Source: Monodelphis domestica (lineage: Eukaryota; Chordata; Mammalia; Didelphimorphia; Didelphidae). From it: 64,000 nucleotides of DNA. The stretch is taken from positions 203,260,822 through 203,324,821 of the forward strand of contig NC_077229.1 in the NCBI RefSeq assembly GCF_027887165.1, written 5' to 3'. Below, piece by piece: positions 24,766-36,282 of the stretch. The translations under genes were made by a program, and so were the position numbers. Each line of letters begins with the position of its first letter. Within the stretch, counting starts at the first letter, position 1. Under the pieces are notes generated by a model, which ran no database searches, was not told the origin of the DNA, and saw nothing but the letters and a program-made list of their open reading frames with translations.

Positions 24766-25694
24766 TGATATATATTAATTTAAGGTCGCCAAGGAATCAG
24801 CTATGTAATTCCTAAATCAAACTTAAGTCAGCCGTCAATCTTTTATGGAGTTTAATTACAATAGGAGGAAGTAATTAGAGATAGAGAGAGAGAAAAGGGA
24901 GAGAAGGAAATAGGGCTTAAATACCCCTTTTGTTTAGGCTGGGCCAAAAGGCCCAAGCCCTTAGATAGCTGGGGCAAAGAAAAGAGATCAGTCCCTATTA
25001 CTCACATGACCAAAATGGAGAAACAGTCTCAGAGGCCCCCACCTTCAGCTTCCTTCAGAGCAAGCTTCTCAGAGTCCACACGAACCACACCGACCAACTA
25101 CTCAACCACCCTCGAGTCTTCCGACCCCCTCTCTTTTAGGAAACCATCCAAGTTGCCTCCCCTCAGTCCTCACATCTACCAATCCCCTGTCCATCAATTT
25201 CCCTGTGCCAATGGAGGCTCTAACTTAACCCAGGACCGCCCAGAGGCTTCTGGCTTTTGCACATGTCTGTTGAAGGTCATATTTTCAAATGATTAAATCT
25301 TTGCTCCTTTGCTACAGCCCTTTCTAAATCCTGTTAACCTGAGTAGGGTAGAGATTGGAATAATTAAATTTTGATCTAGGCTGCAGCCCTTACTCAATCC
25401 TGTTAGGACTGAATAGGGTGGAGATTTATTCCAAGTATCTCCATTGTATCAATTCTAAAATCAATCATGACTCAAAGAAATTCCTGTTCTATGCTTAGGC
25501 ATAGGTCAAAGTCCTTTCCATTGTTCAGCAAAAGGTTTCTGTCCTAAAGTAATCTTAAGAAGGGAAGAGAAGGAACCTCCCATGCCAATGGGGTTCCCAT
25601 TCCAATAGACTATCAGTAAGAAATTTTCCAAGTATGAAATATCCCAATGGTGAAATTTCCAACATTTATAAGTCTAAGGAATTTTGAGGTTTAC
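24766..25694 (-). mobile_element. Endogenous retroviral LTR, antisense
   Basis: Read on the minus strand it begins TGTAAACCTC and ends near '...gattccttggcgacc...tatatatca'. It shares blocks with the LTRs at 25747 and 44657 ('caatggagatacttg', 'ccttcaacagacatgtgcaaaa', 'ccattggcacaggg', and a terminal 'gattta...aaatccctgg'-like block). It contains two imperfect tandem copies of a block of about 80 bp at 25300-25430 ('ctacagcccttt...gagtagggtagagattgg' and 'ctgcagccctta...gaatagggtggagattt'). The two frames over it (25006-25296) are not genes. Boundaries are approximate. Confidence 0.6.
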
Positions 25695-25746
25695 ACTTCC
25701 CAACAATAACAACAAAAAATAAACTTGGAAATTCTAAATTGTTAAG
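25695..25746. other. Spacer between two antisense LTRs
   Basis: About 50 bp of A-rich sequence lies between the two LTRs. There is no internal retroviral region, so these are two solo LTRs rather than one provirus, unless an internal deletion removed it. Confidence 0.5.
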
Positions 25747-26407
25747 TGTAAAATTTAGGGTTGTGACTGAATATATTATTTAAAGGTTGCCAGGGATTTA
25801 AATTCTAAATCCCAATGAAATACTCAAGTCAGAATAGAATTTTATGGTGGTTTATTTAAAATAGAAGGAAGAAATTAAGAATGAGGGAGAAAGAAGGAAA
25901 AGGGTAGAAGATGTGCTCTGGCATGGCCTGAGCCAGGGGTAGTTCAGAGGCCCCTTAGGCAAGGGGCCTTCCCAGAAGATTAAATCTAACTTGGCTTCCA
26001 GCTAGGAGGCCTCCTCCAAGATAATGGGCTTCCTTGGAGGCTGGAACCTTCAGAAGGGTTCAAGCAGTCACCTACAGAAAGCATTCTCAGGCCTCCAAGC
26101 TCCAGACCTCCAAGTCAAGAACCACCTCAAAGATTCAAAGATCAACAAAGTCCCCCTCACAGAAAGTGATGCAAAATATAAATGCTGTCCTTTACATCAC
26201 TTCCTGTGTCTCACATGTACCAATGGTGGCTTAAACTTGGCTTAGGAAACCCAGGAGGTCAGTCAGTTGTTTCTGATTTGTCACTTGCTAGCACACATAG
26301 GTCGCAGACCATCCTCCCCTACAGTTAATCCTTAAGTGGGGGTGTATACATTCCTGGTTGCTAGAATTCTAAAGACTAAGCAGGGTGGAGTAAATCTAAA
26401 ATTCACA
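25747..26407 (-). mobile_element. Solo retroviral LTR, antisense
   Basis: On the minus strand it runs from TGTGAATTTTAG (26407) to ...CCTAAATTTTACA (25747), a canonical TG...CA pair, 661 bp. The 5' and 3' ends match those of the plus-strand LTR at 44657-45394. It includes 'taagccaagtttaagccacc' then 'attggtacatgtg', and 'caggaagtgatgtaaagg', shared with that copy. No clean target-site duplication is visible. Confidence 0.7.
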
Positions 26408-27288
26408 AAATTCAATTTATAGCTACATTATTAATTCCCAATAAGAACAGAGCCAATATCTACATCATGAAAATATATTTCATCTTAAAGGACCCTATAC
26501 TCTTGTGACAGGGTTATTTATCAACATTCAAAAAGGCAAAGGGAGATGGAAAAAGTTAGATTCATATAATTTCTAAAAGGACAAGCAAATACTTTCCATA
26601 TTGAAGTGTGTGTGTGTGTGTGTGTATACATATAAATGTACAACAAAAGACAAAGTCAACACTAGAGGATTAGAAGAAGTAACAAACAAAAGGGAGGCCT
26701 GGGTAGGGTTGTTCTAAATTTCCTCTATACACCTAAATAGGATTATATGGCTTCACTTTATTCTTGGAACTGCATTTTGAAGTTGTCTGCATAGAATAAT
26801 GAGTTGCCTGCAGATGTCATCAACATCAACAAATATTTATGGAGCAATCACTGGGTGCAAGCAAATAAGATCCATAGCATGTAATGCTTATCAAATGTTC
26901 ACTCTGAGAATATGCATAAGACAAGCTTAGGAGTGGAGGGCTGACTATCAATCAGATGGAACCATTTTTATGATCTGAGAATTTCACCTGTCCTTACCTT
27001 TAACCAGAAGATGTGAATTCAGGAAAAACAGAAAATTAAAAATTAAAAAAAAAAACACATAAAAATGTTTCTTTTCTCTTGACTGATGACCTAAAATGTC
27101 AGAGAGATTTCCATTTTAAAGTTAAGGTTTTCATTCTTTTTAACATTCAAAAGACCTCTAAAGAGTTAACCTTATACATTCAGCAGCCTTTTAACTTTAG
27201 CATAAATAAAGGTATTGAGAACAGGTTTAAATAAGAAGGAAAGTGGAGGTCTCAAGATGGTTCTAGAAAATCAGTTTGAAAGATAGCA
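26408..27288. other. Unassigned sequence with a (TG)n microsatellite
   Basis: A (TG)10-type run lies at about 26606-26625. 'caacaaatatttatggagca' near 26826 may be the last trace of an antisense L2. Otherwise nothing is recognised. Confidence 0.4.
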
Positions 27289-27447
27289 AGGGAGGCAAGT
27301 AGATAGTACAGTGGAGAGTGTATCAGGTCTAAAGTCAGAAGGTCTTGGCTCCAAATCAGGCCTCAGACACATCCTACCTTTGTAACCCTGGGCAAGTCAC
27401 AACTTCATTTGCCTAGCCCTTTCACTTCTGCCTTAGCATTGTCACTG
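27289..27447 (+). mobile_element. tRNA-like marsupial SINE
   Basis: 'gggaggcaagtagatagtac' (A-box end), 'gtcagaaggtcttggctccaaatc' (B-box region), 'cctgggcaagtcac' and 'ttgcctagccctttcacttctgcctt' are in order. The 3' part is replaced by the GA repeat. Confidence 0.75.

Positions 27448-27451
<4 letters not shown>

Positions 27452-27506
<55 letters not shown>
27452..27506. repeat. (GA)n microsatellite at a SINE tail
   Basis: About 27 uninterrupted GA units. It explains the RERERE run in the overlapping open frame. Confidence 0.95.
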
Positions 27507-27509
<3 letters not shown>

Positions 27510-27539
27510 CAAAGAAAAAAGTAGTAGGGGAAGATTAGA

Positions 27540-27720
27540 GAAAGAACATTTCTTGAGGGCAAGGATAATGTCCTTTTTGTTTTTCTTTAGATATCTAGTA
27601 CTCAGCATTTAAGAGATACTCTAGACCACTGAAAAATTAAATGCATAGATGGATGGATGGATAAATGAAGGAATAAATAAATGAAGGAATCAATAAACAA
27701 ATGAATGAATGAATGAGGAA
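27540..27720 (+). mobile_element. L2 3' end with expanded GGAT/GAAT tail
   Basis: 'tcttgagggcaaggataatg' then 'tccttttt...' and 'gtactcagcattta' match the L2 terminus. The usual short '(TGAA)n' tail is expanded into ATGG/ATAA/AATG tetramers over about 80 bp. Confidence 0.55.
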
Positions 27721-28184
27721 ACTGGGAGGAACCCAAGAAAAGAACACCCATTTTTAAAATTTGCCACAGGTCATCTCTCTTTCAAATGCTTATGAACTGC
27801 TTTAAGGTAAAAGTACATTACCATGCAATATGCTGACTTCTGTATTGAACCAATCTCTTTAACTCTGTATGAGCTTTGCACTCTATATATGAAATATTTA
27901 GAAAAGAAAGAAAATATTTGGTCTTCTGGAGATGCCACATTTGGTGGAAGAACTTTCTTTTTGCTTTAAAATAAAATTGACTAAAGGACAAAATTGAAAA
28001 AATGTATTCTTCCTGCCTTGAAATAAGCAATAAAACAAAACAAAATAGAGAAATTGTACTTTGAAATTTCTTTCAAAATGAATATTTACTCTCTAAAGAC
28101 ATTAATATCATATCTTCCCTACCAATAAACCAAAGCAGTATGAGTATCTCAATCCCAGATCAGAAATATTCCAGTTTGAGGAAT

Positions 28185-28370
28185 TAATGTGGTGGTAAAA
28201 ACTGAATAGCTACACAATAAGAGCATGTCTTATACTTAGTACCTTTGTGATCTTGGGCAAGAAACAATCCCCCTGTGCTTCAATTTCCAATCCAATAAAA
28301 TAAAGGTATTAGGCTCTGAGGTCCCTTTCAGTTCAAGGATGATTATTCCTTGATCTTATGATTTTTAATG
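28185..28370 (+). mobile_element. MIR-related SINE
   Basis: 'gtgatcttgggcaagaaaca', 'tgcttcaatttccaatccaataaaataaagg' and 'ctgaggtccctttcagttcaagg' then 'cttatgatt' match a SINE class ending '...gaggtcccttccagctctaaatctatgat'. Confidence 0.6.
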
Positions 28371-29399
28371 CTAGGCAATCAGTACTGCTCATGCTATAAT
28401 TCTCAGATACCATAGTTCTGCTACATTTCCTTTGAAAGTGTGACTACAAAAGTAAAAACAGGTAGCTATGCTCTGAACACTTCCTGAATGAGGCAGAGAA
28501 ATCTGAGTTGGCAGTGCTTGCTAAAGATTAAAATGCAAAAGGAAACATGCAGAGGCAGTCAAGATGGCATCTTAGAGGCAGCAAAAGCTCAGACCTCCTC
28601 AAATCCTTCCTCACTGATTAAAAACAAAATGCTCCTAGGGGACTGAAAACCAAATCTAACAACATAACAGAGCTAGGGAATCCTCCTGCTGGACTCAACT
28701 TAACAGGTACACTCTCCCCCCCCCAAAAAAAGCTTGAATTCCAGAACATATGGGTTTAAGGAGAAGGAAGAAGGAAGGTTCCAGGACCCCTCCCCCCTAC
28801 ACTGCTGAGCCTCTAGCAGTGGCTAGAATCTCTGGGCAGGGAAGGGTGCTAGTCTAGAGAGAGTGCCTTGCTGGCACAGCTGTGCCAGGCTCAGGGCATT
28901 GAACACAGGCAACAGGGAGGTACCTGAAGGAGAAGTGAAGAGCAGACAGATTAGGTACAGCCAAGACACTCCATCTTGCCCACCCCTTCTCAAGGTTTTG
29001 GGTTCTGGGCACATCCAGCTCTGCAGATCAACTCTGCCTAGGCTCAATCTCATCAGTAGGGCAGATAAGAAGCCTTCAGAGGGCAGAGAAGCTCAAGCTG
29101 CAACACCCCTGCCCCAAAATGCTCTGAGAGCCTTGCTGACTCAGCTCCAAGCATAAAGGCTACAACCAATACAGGCTACAATCTTGATAATAGGGTGGGA
29201 AGCCCAGCTCCTTTTCAGCTACTGCTGCTAGCTAAGGAAGATCAGAACTCAGGGCTCATTAATACCATCAGCCCTACCTAATCAATCAGCAGAACAGAGA
29301 AGTTCCTTCAGTGGAGAACAGCCCAAACCCACAGATCCAGTACATAATTAGAGTAGCAAGAATCCAGGCAATTACGGGGGGAGGGTGAAAATTTTGAGT

Positions 29400-30430
29400 A
29401 AACAACAGAAAAAGAAAAAAGAAATGGCAATAGACAGCTTCTATCCAGACAATGAACAAAGAACAAATGGAACAGAGGGGGACCAAGAAATACCAACCAA
29501 AAACACAGAAACTCCAGTGAAGTTGACACAGGCTTTGCAAGAACTCAAAATGCAATTCAAAAAACAATTAAGAGAGGCTGAAGACAACTGGGAAAAACTT
29601 AAAAAGCAAAATAAGTCATCTGGAAACAGAAAATAGTGTCTTGAAAGCCAAAATTAACCAGTTTGAAAATGAAGCAAAGGAGATGAAAGATTAGGTAAAG
29701 AAGATGAAAGATGTCCTACAAAGAAAATCAATCAGCAGGAACAGGATGACCAAAAAGCCAGTGATGAAATTCAGTCCTTAAAACTAGCATCCAAGAACTA
29801 GAAGCAAATGACTTCACAAGGCAAAAGGAAGCTATAAAACAAAATCAAAAGAATGAAAAAACAAAATGAGGAAAATATGAAACACTTCATCCATAAAATG
29901 GAAGACCAAAACAGGTCCCAGAGAGACAATTTATGAATCATTGGATTACTGGAAGATCATGACAAAAGAAAAAGCCTTGACATCATTCTACAGGAAATCA
30001 TCCAAGAAAACTGCCCCAACATTCTAGAGCAAGAGGGAAAAGTGGAGATTGAAAGAATCCACAGATCACTTCCTGTACTTAATCCTCAATTGACAATACC
30101 CAGGAAGGTTATAGTCAAATTCAAGAACTACCAGACCAAGGAAAAATATTGCCAGCTGCTCATATTCAGATTCAGTTTCATTCAGATACCACAGAACTAC
30201 AATTAGGATAACACAGGATCTGGCTGCATCTACACTGATGGGCTGAAAGATATGGAATATGAAAAGCAAGGGAACTGGGTCTACAACTAAGAATTAACTA
30301 CCCAGCAAAACTTACTATATTCTTGCAGGGGAAAGTATGGTCATTTAATAAAATAGAAGATTTCAAAGCATTCATAAAGAAAAGAGCAGACTTAAACAGA
30401 AAATTCCATGCCCAAACATAGAACTCAAGA
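29400..30430 (+). pseudogene. L1 ORF1 pseudogene (copy B)
   Basis: This is the L1 RNA-binding/chaperone ORF. The first part is open ('MAIDSFYPDNEQRTNG' from 29424) and continues into a coiled coil ('LQELKMQFKKQLREAEDNW'), then stops at 29634. Downstream broken frames give 'QENCPNILEQEGKVEIERIH' near 29998-30060 and the basic C-terminal part near 30300-30430. The reading frame is broken at several points. Confidence 0.75.
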
Positions 30431-30630
30431 GAATAACCAAAAGGGAATTAAGAAAGGGGGGAGGGGGACAGACACCTTTTTTTAAGGGACCAAACAAATT
30501 GAAATGATTTGTATCCCTATAAGAAAAGAGGATGTTGGTAACTCTTAAAAATTGTTATTATCACCTGGGTAGCTAGAAGAATTATACTTAGAAAAAAACA
30601 GTGACAAACTGTATAGGATGAAATGCCAAG

Positions 30631-30632
<2 letters not shown>

Positions 30633-30682
<50 letters not shown>
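30633..30682. repeat. (AC)25 microsatellite inside L1 copy B
   Basis: Uninterrupted AC dinucleotides at the left edge of the nested LTR, followed by 'atata'. It explains the CVCVCV run in the minus frame 30517-30834. Confidence 0.95.
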
Positions 30683-30687
<5 letters not shown>

Positions 30688-31523
30688 ATGAGGATTGGAT
30701 TTTGCTATCTCCTGATTGTAACAATGAAGGTTTTTTTTTCCTTTATTGGGAAGATTAAATTGTAATCCACAATCTATTTTAGATTTTAATCTACAGAAAC
30801 GTGGTAACTCAGTGTTTGAAGTGTATCTACCCATTTTAACTACAAAAAGGTGTTAAGTAACTACAAAATGTGAACTAACCAAAAAAGGTGTTAAGTAACC
30901 CAAAAGGTATTATCTAACCAAAGAAGGTGTGAACTAAAGAGGGGGAAGTTCTGGAGAAAAGCATCTGCTGTGACTGGTAGACATGAAATTTAGGGGAGGT
31001 AACACAAGAGAAAAAGATCTTTAAAAGAGGACCAAAAGCCAGAAGAAGATATTCAATTTAAAATTTGAGTTGGATAGAGGATCTCTGACTTGGAATGGGT
31101 CTGGAGGATCAGTCTCTTGATATTCAATTCGATTCAATATGAGGAGACCAATGAGCTCTCTGACTGAGAAGAAACTGGAAGACAGACATTGAGGAGCAAC
31201 TGAAAGACAGACACCCAGACTTCTTTCCATTCAGACAGTCACTGTTGGTGAGTGAAAGGCTGAATTAGTGGCCCTGCCTTTCTAGAGGTGTAAAGCCTCC
31301 AGGAAGGCCCATTGTCTTTTCCCTGATTAGGGCCTTAGTACTTCTTCCTAGCTCAGAGGAAGCCAGAGTTTCCTCTCTCTCATTCCTTAATATCTTCCCT
31401 CTATTGTAAATAAACTACCTTAAATTCCATTTACTTTACTAATTCATTTTGGGTTTAGAAATTAAATTCCTGGTACCCACATAATTAATATATTCAGAGT
31501 CCAACCAGAAGTAAAATTTAACA
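30688..31523 (+). mobile_element. Solo LTR inserted into L1 copy B
   Basis: 836 bp flanked by 'atata' on both sides (30683-30687 and 31524-31528). It matches the LTR at 58364-59174 along its whole length: 'ggctatctcctgattgtaac'-type start, several 'acaaaaaggtgttaa' units, 'catctgctgtgactggtaga', a TATA-like 'ctttaaaagagg', 'tgtgagtgaaaggctga'-type block, polyadenylation signal 'gtaaataaact' and end 'aaaatttaaca'. As in the second copy, the bases at the left edge read ATGARGATT, one base before the usual TG. Confidence 0.8.
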
Positions 31524-31929
31524 ATATATTTATATTTATAAAATTAGAGGTAAAAAAGAGATTAACACTAAAAGAAATGGGAAAAGAGAAAAAACTGGGT
31601 AAATTTATATGTCATAAAGAAGCACATGGCGAGAGTAGAGGAGAATACCAATATACTGGAAGGGTAAAGAAGATGGAGACAGGAAATACTTAATTCTTAT
31701 ATGCATTGAAATTGACTCAAAGAGGGAAGAACAATCAAATCCAAGGGGGCAGAAATGCCCTATAGATAAGCAGAAGGGTAACAAACAGACTGGTGGGGAG
31801 TGAAGTAATGCAAGGGAGGGAGAGTGTGGGGGGTAGAATAAAAAGACCCTAAAGAAAAATGAGAGGGGAATAAGAAGGGGGGGAAGGGAAGCAAAATAAG
31901 GGTGGGAAATAGGGGGACCAATTAAAAAT

Positions 31930-32160
31930 AAAACACAACACGGCTACCCAACGCAGCTGAGGAAGTCTCCAGGTGTAATAATTTTTTGTGCCACTGCACC
32001 CAAGCTTCCAATGCCGAAGAGAGTGGGACTGTCTCTGTGCACCGACTTTTCCACTTAAATCTCTTTCACACACAAGTATCTTTGTGCACATGCACAAAGA
32101 CAATCATCATTCTTGGCTTCTGAGAGACTACTACTATAAATATACTATATACTGTTGTAG
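31930..32160 (+). mobile_element. 5'-truncated RTE-like short element inside L1 copy B
   Basis: It matches the reverse complement of 49433-49690: 'gctgaggaagtctccaggtg', 'gagagtgggactgtctctgtgc', 'ttttccacttaaatctc' and 'ctgagagactactactata'. Both copies share the CTACTACTATA-type 3' tail and differ at the other end, as expected for 5' truncation. Confidence 0.7.
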
Positions 32161-32204
32161 AAGAAAATAGTGAAAGAAGAAAGGGCAGGATTAGGAGTAA
32201 AAAT

Positions 32205-35200
32205 CAAAATGTTGGGAAATACAAAGCTGGTATTCATAACTCTGAATGTAAATGGAATGAACTCACCCATAAAATGGAAGCAAATAGCAGAATAGATTAG
32301 AAACCAAAATCCTACCATATGTTATCTACAAGAAACACACATGAGGAAGGTAGACACAAACAGGGTAAAGGTAAGAGGATGGGACAAAATCTACTGGGTA
32401 TCAACTGAGAAAAAGAAGGCAGGAATTGCAATCATGATATCTGAGAAGGCCAAAGCAAAAATAGATCTAGTTAAAAGAGATAGGGAAGGTATTTACATCC
32501 TGATAAAAGGCAGTATAGACAATAAGGAAGTATCAGATCTCAAAATATATGCACCAAATGGCATAGCATCCAAATTTCTAAAGGAGAAACTAGTGGAGCT
32601 CAAGGATGAAATAGTTTTCTATGAAAACTATACTAGTGGGATACCTCAACCTTCCTCTATCAGATCTAAATTAATCAAACCAAAAAATAAATAAGAAAGA
32701 GGTAAGAGATGTGAATGAAATAATAGAAAAAGTAGAGTTAGTAGATATGTGAAGAAGTAGGAACAAAAAGGAATACACCTACTTTTCAGAAGCACATGGT
32801 ATATTCACAAAGGTTGTCCATGTACTAGTACATAAAAACATTGCAAACAAGTGCAAAAGAGCAGAAATTAAAAATGCAACCTTTTTAGATCATAATGCAA
32901 TAAAAATAATAATTAGTAAGGGTACAAGGAGAGGCAAATTAAAAATTAATTAGAAATTAAATAATATGATTCTCCAAATTCAGTTAGTTAAAGAACAAAT
33001 CATAGAAAAAATTAATAATTTCCTTGAAGAACATGACAATGATGAGACATCCTTTCAAAATCTATGAGATGCAGCCAAAGAAGTACTCAGGGGAAAATTT
33101 ATATCCTTGAGTTCTTATATTAACAAATTAGGGAGGACAGAGGTCAATGAATTGGACATGCAAATCAAAAAAATAGAAAGAGAACAAATGAAAAATCCAA
33201 AAATGAAAACTAAATTATAGATCCTAAAAATTAAAGGAGAAATTAATATATTCAAAAGGAAAAGAACTATTGAGTTAATAAATAAGACTAGAAGCTGGTA
33301 CTTTGAAAAAAACAAATAAAATAGAAAAAAGTACTGGTCAATCTAAATTTAAAAAGGAAAACCAAATTAATAGCATTTAAAGATGAAAAGGGAGACATCA
33401 CCACTAATGAAGAGGAAATTAAGACAATCATTAAAAACTATTATGCCTAATTATATAGCAGTAAATATGGCAATCTAGGTGATATGGATGAATATTTACA
33501 AAAATATAAATTGTCTAGATTAACAGAAGAAGAAATAGAACACGTAAATAATCCCATGTCAGAAAAAAGAAATTGAACAAGCCTTCACATAACTCCCTAA
33601 TAAAAAATCCCCAGGGCCAGATTGATTCACAAAAGAATTCTAACAAATATTCAAAGAACAACTAATCCCAATATTATACAAACTATTTGACATAATAATC
33701 AAAGGATTTCTACCAAATTCCTTTTATGACACAAATATGGTACTGATTCCAAAGCCAGGCAAGTCAAAAACAGAGAAAGAAAACTAGACCAATCTCCCTA
33801 ATGAACTTACATGAAAAAAATCTTAAATAGGATACTAGCAAAAAGACTCCAGCAAGTGATCTTGTGGGATTTATACCAGGAATGAAAGAATAGTTCAATA
33901 TTAGGAAAACCATCCATATAATTGACCATATCAACAAGCAAACCAAAAAAAAATCACATGATTGTCTCAATAGATGCAGAAAAAGCCTTTGATAAAATAC
34001 AACACTCATTCCTATTGAAAACACTAGAAAGTATAGGAATAGAAGGGCCTATCCTAAAAATAATAAACAGTAATTATCTAAAACCATAACCAAACATAAT
34101 CTACAATGGGGATAAACTAGAAGCCTTCCCAACAAGATCAGGAGTAAAACAAGGATGCCCATTATCACCTCTGTTATTTAAAATTGTACTAGAAACACTA
34201 GCAGTAGCAATTAGAGAAGAAAAAGAAATTGGAGGTATTAAAATTGGCAATGGTCTAGTTAAAGAATCCTAGAGAATCAACCAAAAAGCTAATTGAAATA
34301 ATCAACAATTTTAGCAAAGTTGCAAGATACAAAATAAACACACATAAGTCATTAGCATTTCTATATATCTCCAACACATCTCAGCAGCAAAAATTGGAAA
34401 GAGAAATTCCATTTAAAATTACCCTAGACAATATAAAATATTTAGGAATCTATCTGCTAAGACAAACAGAGGAACTATATGAACAAAACTACAAAACACT
34501 TTTCCACACAATTAAAATTAGATCTAAAGAATTGGCAAAACATCAACTACTCATAGGTAGGATGAAATAACATAATAAAAATGACCATCCTACCCAAACT
34601 TATTTACTTATTTAGTGCCATACCCATCAAACTAGCAAGAAACTTTTTTATTGAATTGGAAAAAAAACATAACAAAGTTCATTTGGAAGAACAATAGATC
34701 AAGGGTATCAAGGAAAATAATAAAAAAAAATTTAAAGAAGGTGGCCTAGAACTACCAGCTTGCAAACTATACTATAAATCTGTGGTCATCAAAACAATAT
34801 GGTACTGGATAAGAGACAGAAAGGAAGATCAGTGGAATAGACTTGAGGTAAGTGACCTCAACAAGACAATCTACAATAAACCCAAAAATCTCAGGTTTGG
34901 GGGACAAAAATCCACTATTTGATCAAAAACTTGGGAAAATTGGGAGACAGTATTGGAAAGGTTGAGTTTGGATCAACATCGCACACCCTGCACCAAGATA
35001 AACTCAGAATGGGTGAATGAGTTGAATATAAAGAAGGAAACTATTAGTAAATTAGGTGAACACAAAATTATATAGTTGTCACATCTTTGGGAAAGGAAAG
35101 ATTTTAAGACCAAGGAAGAGTTAGAAAAAAATTACAAAGTGTAAAATAAATTATTTTGATTACATTAAATTAAAGAGGATTTTTTTTTTACAAACAAAAC

Positions 35201-35965
35201 CAATGCAACCAAAATTAGAAGAGAAGAAACAAATTGGGGAATACGTTTCACTACAAAAACCTCTGACAAAGGTCTAATTACTCAGATTTATAAAAATCAG
35301 ACCATTTCCCAACTGATAAATGGACAAAGGACATGAATAGGCAATTTGCAGATAAAGAAATCAAAACTAATAATAAACACATGAAAATGTATTTTAAATG
35401 TCTAATAATCAGAGAAATGCAAATCAAAACAACTCTGAGGTGTGAGACCACCTCACACCTAGCAGATTGGCTAACATGACAACAAAGGAAAGTAATGAAT
35501 GTTGGAGGAGATGTGGCAAAAGTGGGACATTAATGCATTGCTGGTGGAGTTGTGAATTAATCCAATCATTCTGGAGGGCAATTTGGAATTATGTCCAATG
35601 GGCACTAAACGACTGTCTGCCCTTTGGTCCAGTCATAGCAATGCTCAATTCATACCCCAAAGAGATAATAAGGGAAAAGACTTGCACAAAAATATGTGTA
35701 GCCTCAGTCTTTGTGGTGGAAAAAAATTGGAAAATGAGGGGATGCATTCCAGTTGGGGAATGAATGAACTGTATATATTGGTTATGGAATACTATTGTGC
35801 CCAAAGGAATAATGAACTGGAGGAATTCCATGTGAACTGGAACAACCTCCAGGAATGCAGAGTGAAAGGAGTAGAACCAGGAGAAAAACAATTGCTTGAT
35901 CACATGGGCAGAAGGGAATATTACTGGGGATGTAGCCCAGGAAATAGGTTTTGATCAAGGACATA
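32205..35965 (+). pseudogene. L1 ORF2 pseudogene (copy B)
   Basis: This is an L1 endonuclease/reverse-transcriptase relic. The N-terminal endonuclease part is visible: 'FITLNVNGMNSPIKWKQ' near 32232, 'CYLQETH' near 32320 (the conserved glutamate), then 'KKKAGIAIMIS' in an open stretch 32341-32694. RT blocks follow: '[13 protein letters not shown]' near 33970 and '[12 protein letters not shown]' near 34142. The FADD catalytic block is absent: '[10 protein letters not shown]' is joined directly across the place where copy C has '[13 protein letters not shown]'. The C-terminal zinc-knuckle-like segment 'CWRRCGKSGTLMHCWWSC' is intact at about 35500-35552. Stops and frameshifts are frequent. Confidence 0.8.
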
Positions 35966-36100
35966 TGTAAAACCCAGTGGAATTGCATGCTGGCTATTGG
36001 AAGGGGTTGGGGAAGAGGAGAGGAAAAACATGATTCTTATATCCAAGGAAAAGTATTCTAAATTGACTAATTAAATTTTTCAAAAAATATAATATAAATA

Positions 36101-36270
36101 GATATAGATATAGATATAGATATAGATATAGATATGGATATGGATATGGATATGGATATGGATATGGATATAGATATAGATATAGATATAGATATAGATA
36201 TAGATATAGATATAGATATAGATATAGATATAGATATAGATATAGATATAGATATAGATATAGATATAGA
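36101..36270. repeat. (GATATA)n hexamer microsatellite at the L1 copy B tail
   Basis: About 28 hexamer units; a block of GATATG variants sits near 36130-36168. It grew at the L1 3' tail, since L1 3' UTR sequence ends just before it and the second half of the target duplication follows. It gives the (Asp-Ile)n and (Asp-Met)n frame, which is not a gene. Confidence 0.95.
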
Positions 36271-36282
36271 TAAAGGAAAATG

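Larger units (their letters stand above)
28550..36271 (+). mobile_element. Long L1 retrotransposon with nested insertions (copy B)
   Basis: It starts 'cagaggcagtcaagatggca', equivalent to the 5' end of copy C, and runs through 5' UTR, ORF1, spacer, ORF2 and 3' UTR to a hexamer-repeat tail. Flanks 'aaaggaaacatg' (28538-28549) and 'aaaggaaaatg' (36272-36282) look like a slightly decayed target-site duplication. An LTR (30688-31523) and an RTE-like short element (31930-32160) have inserted into the inter-ORF spacer. Both ORFs carry many stops, and the RT catalytic block is deleted, so it is dead. It runs antisense to the split gene. Confidence 0.85.

Noticed and set aside
27409..27612. Frame with an RERERE run
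   Set aside because: It is the (GA)n tail of a SINE.
28863..29156. 97-codon frame with a balanced composition
   Set aside because: It lies in the 5' UTR of L1 copy B.
30517..30834. Minus-strand 105-codon frame with a CVCVCV run
   Set aside because: It translates the (AC)n repeat and antisense L1/LTR sequence.
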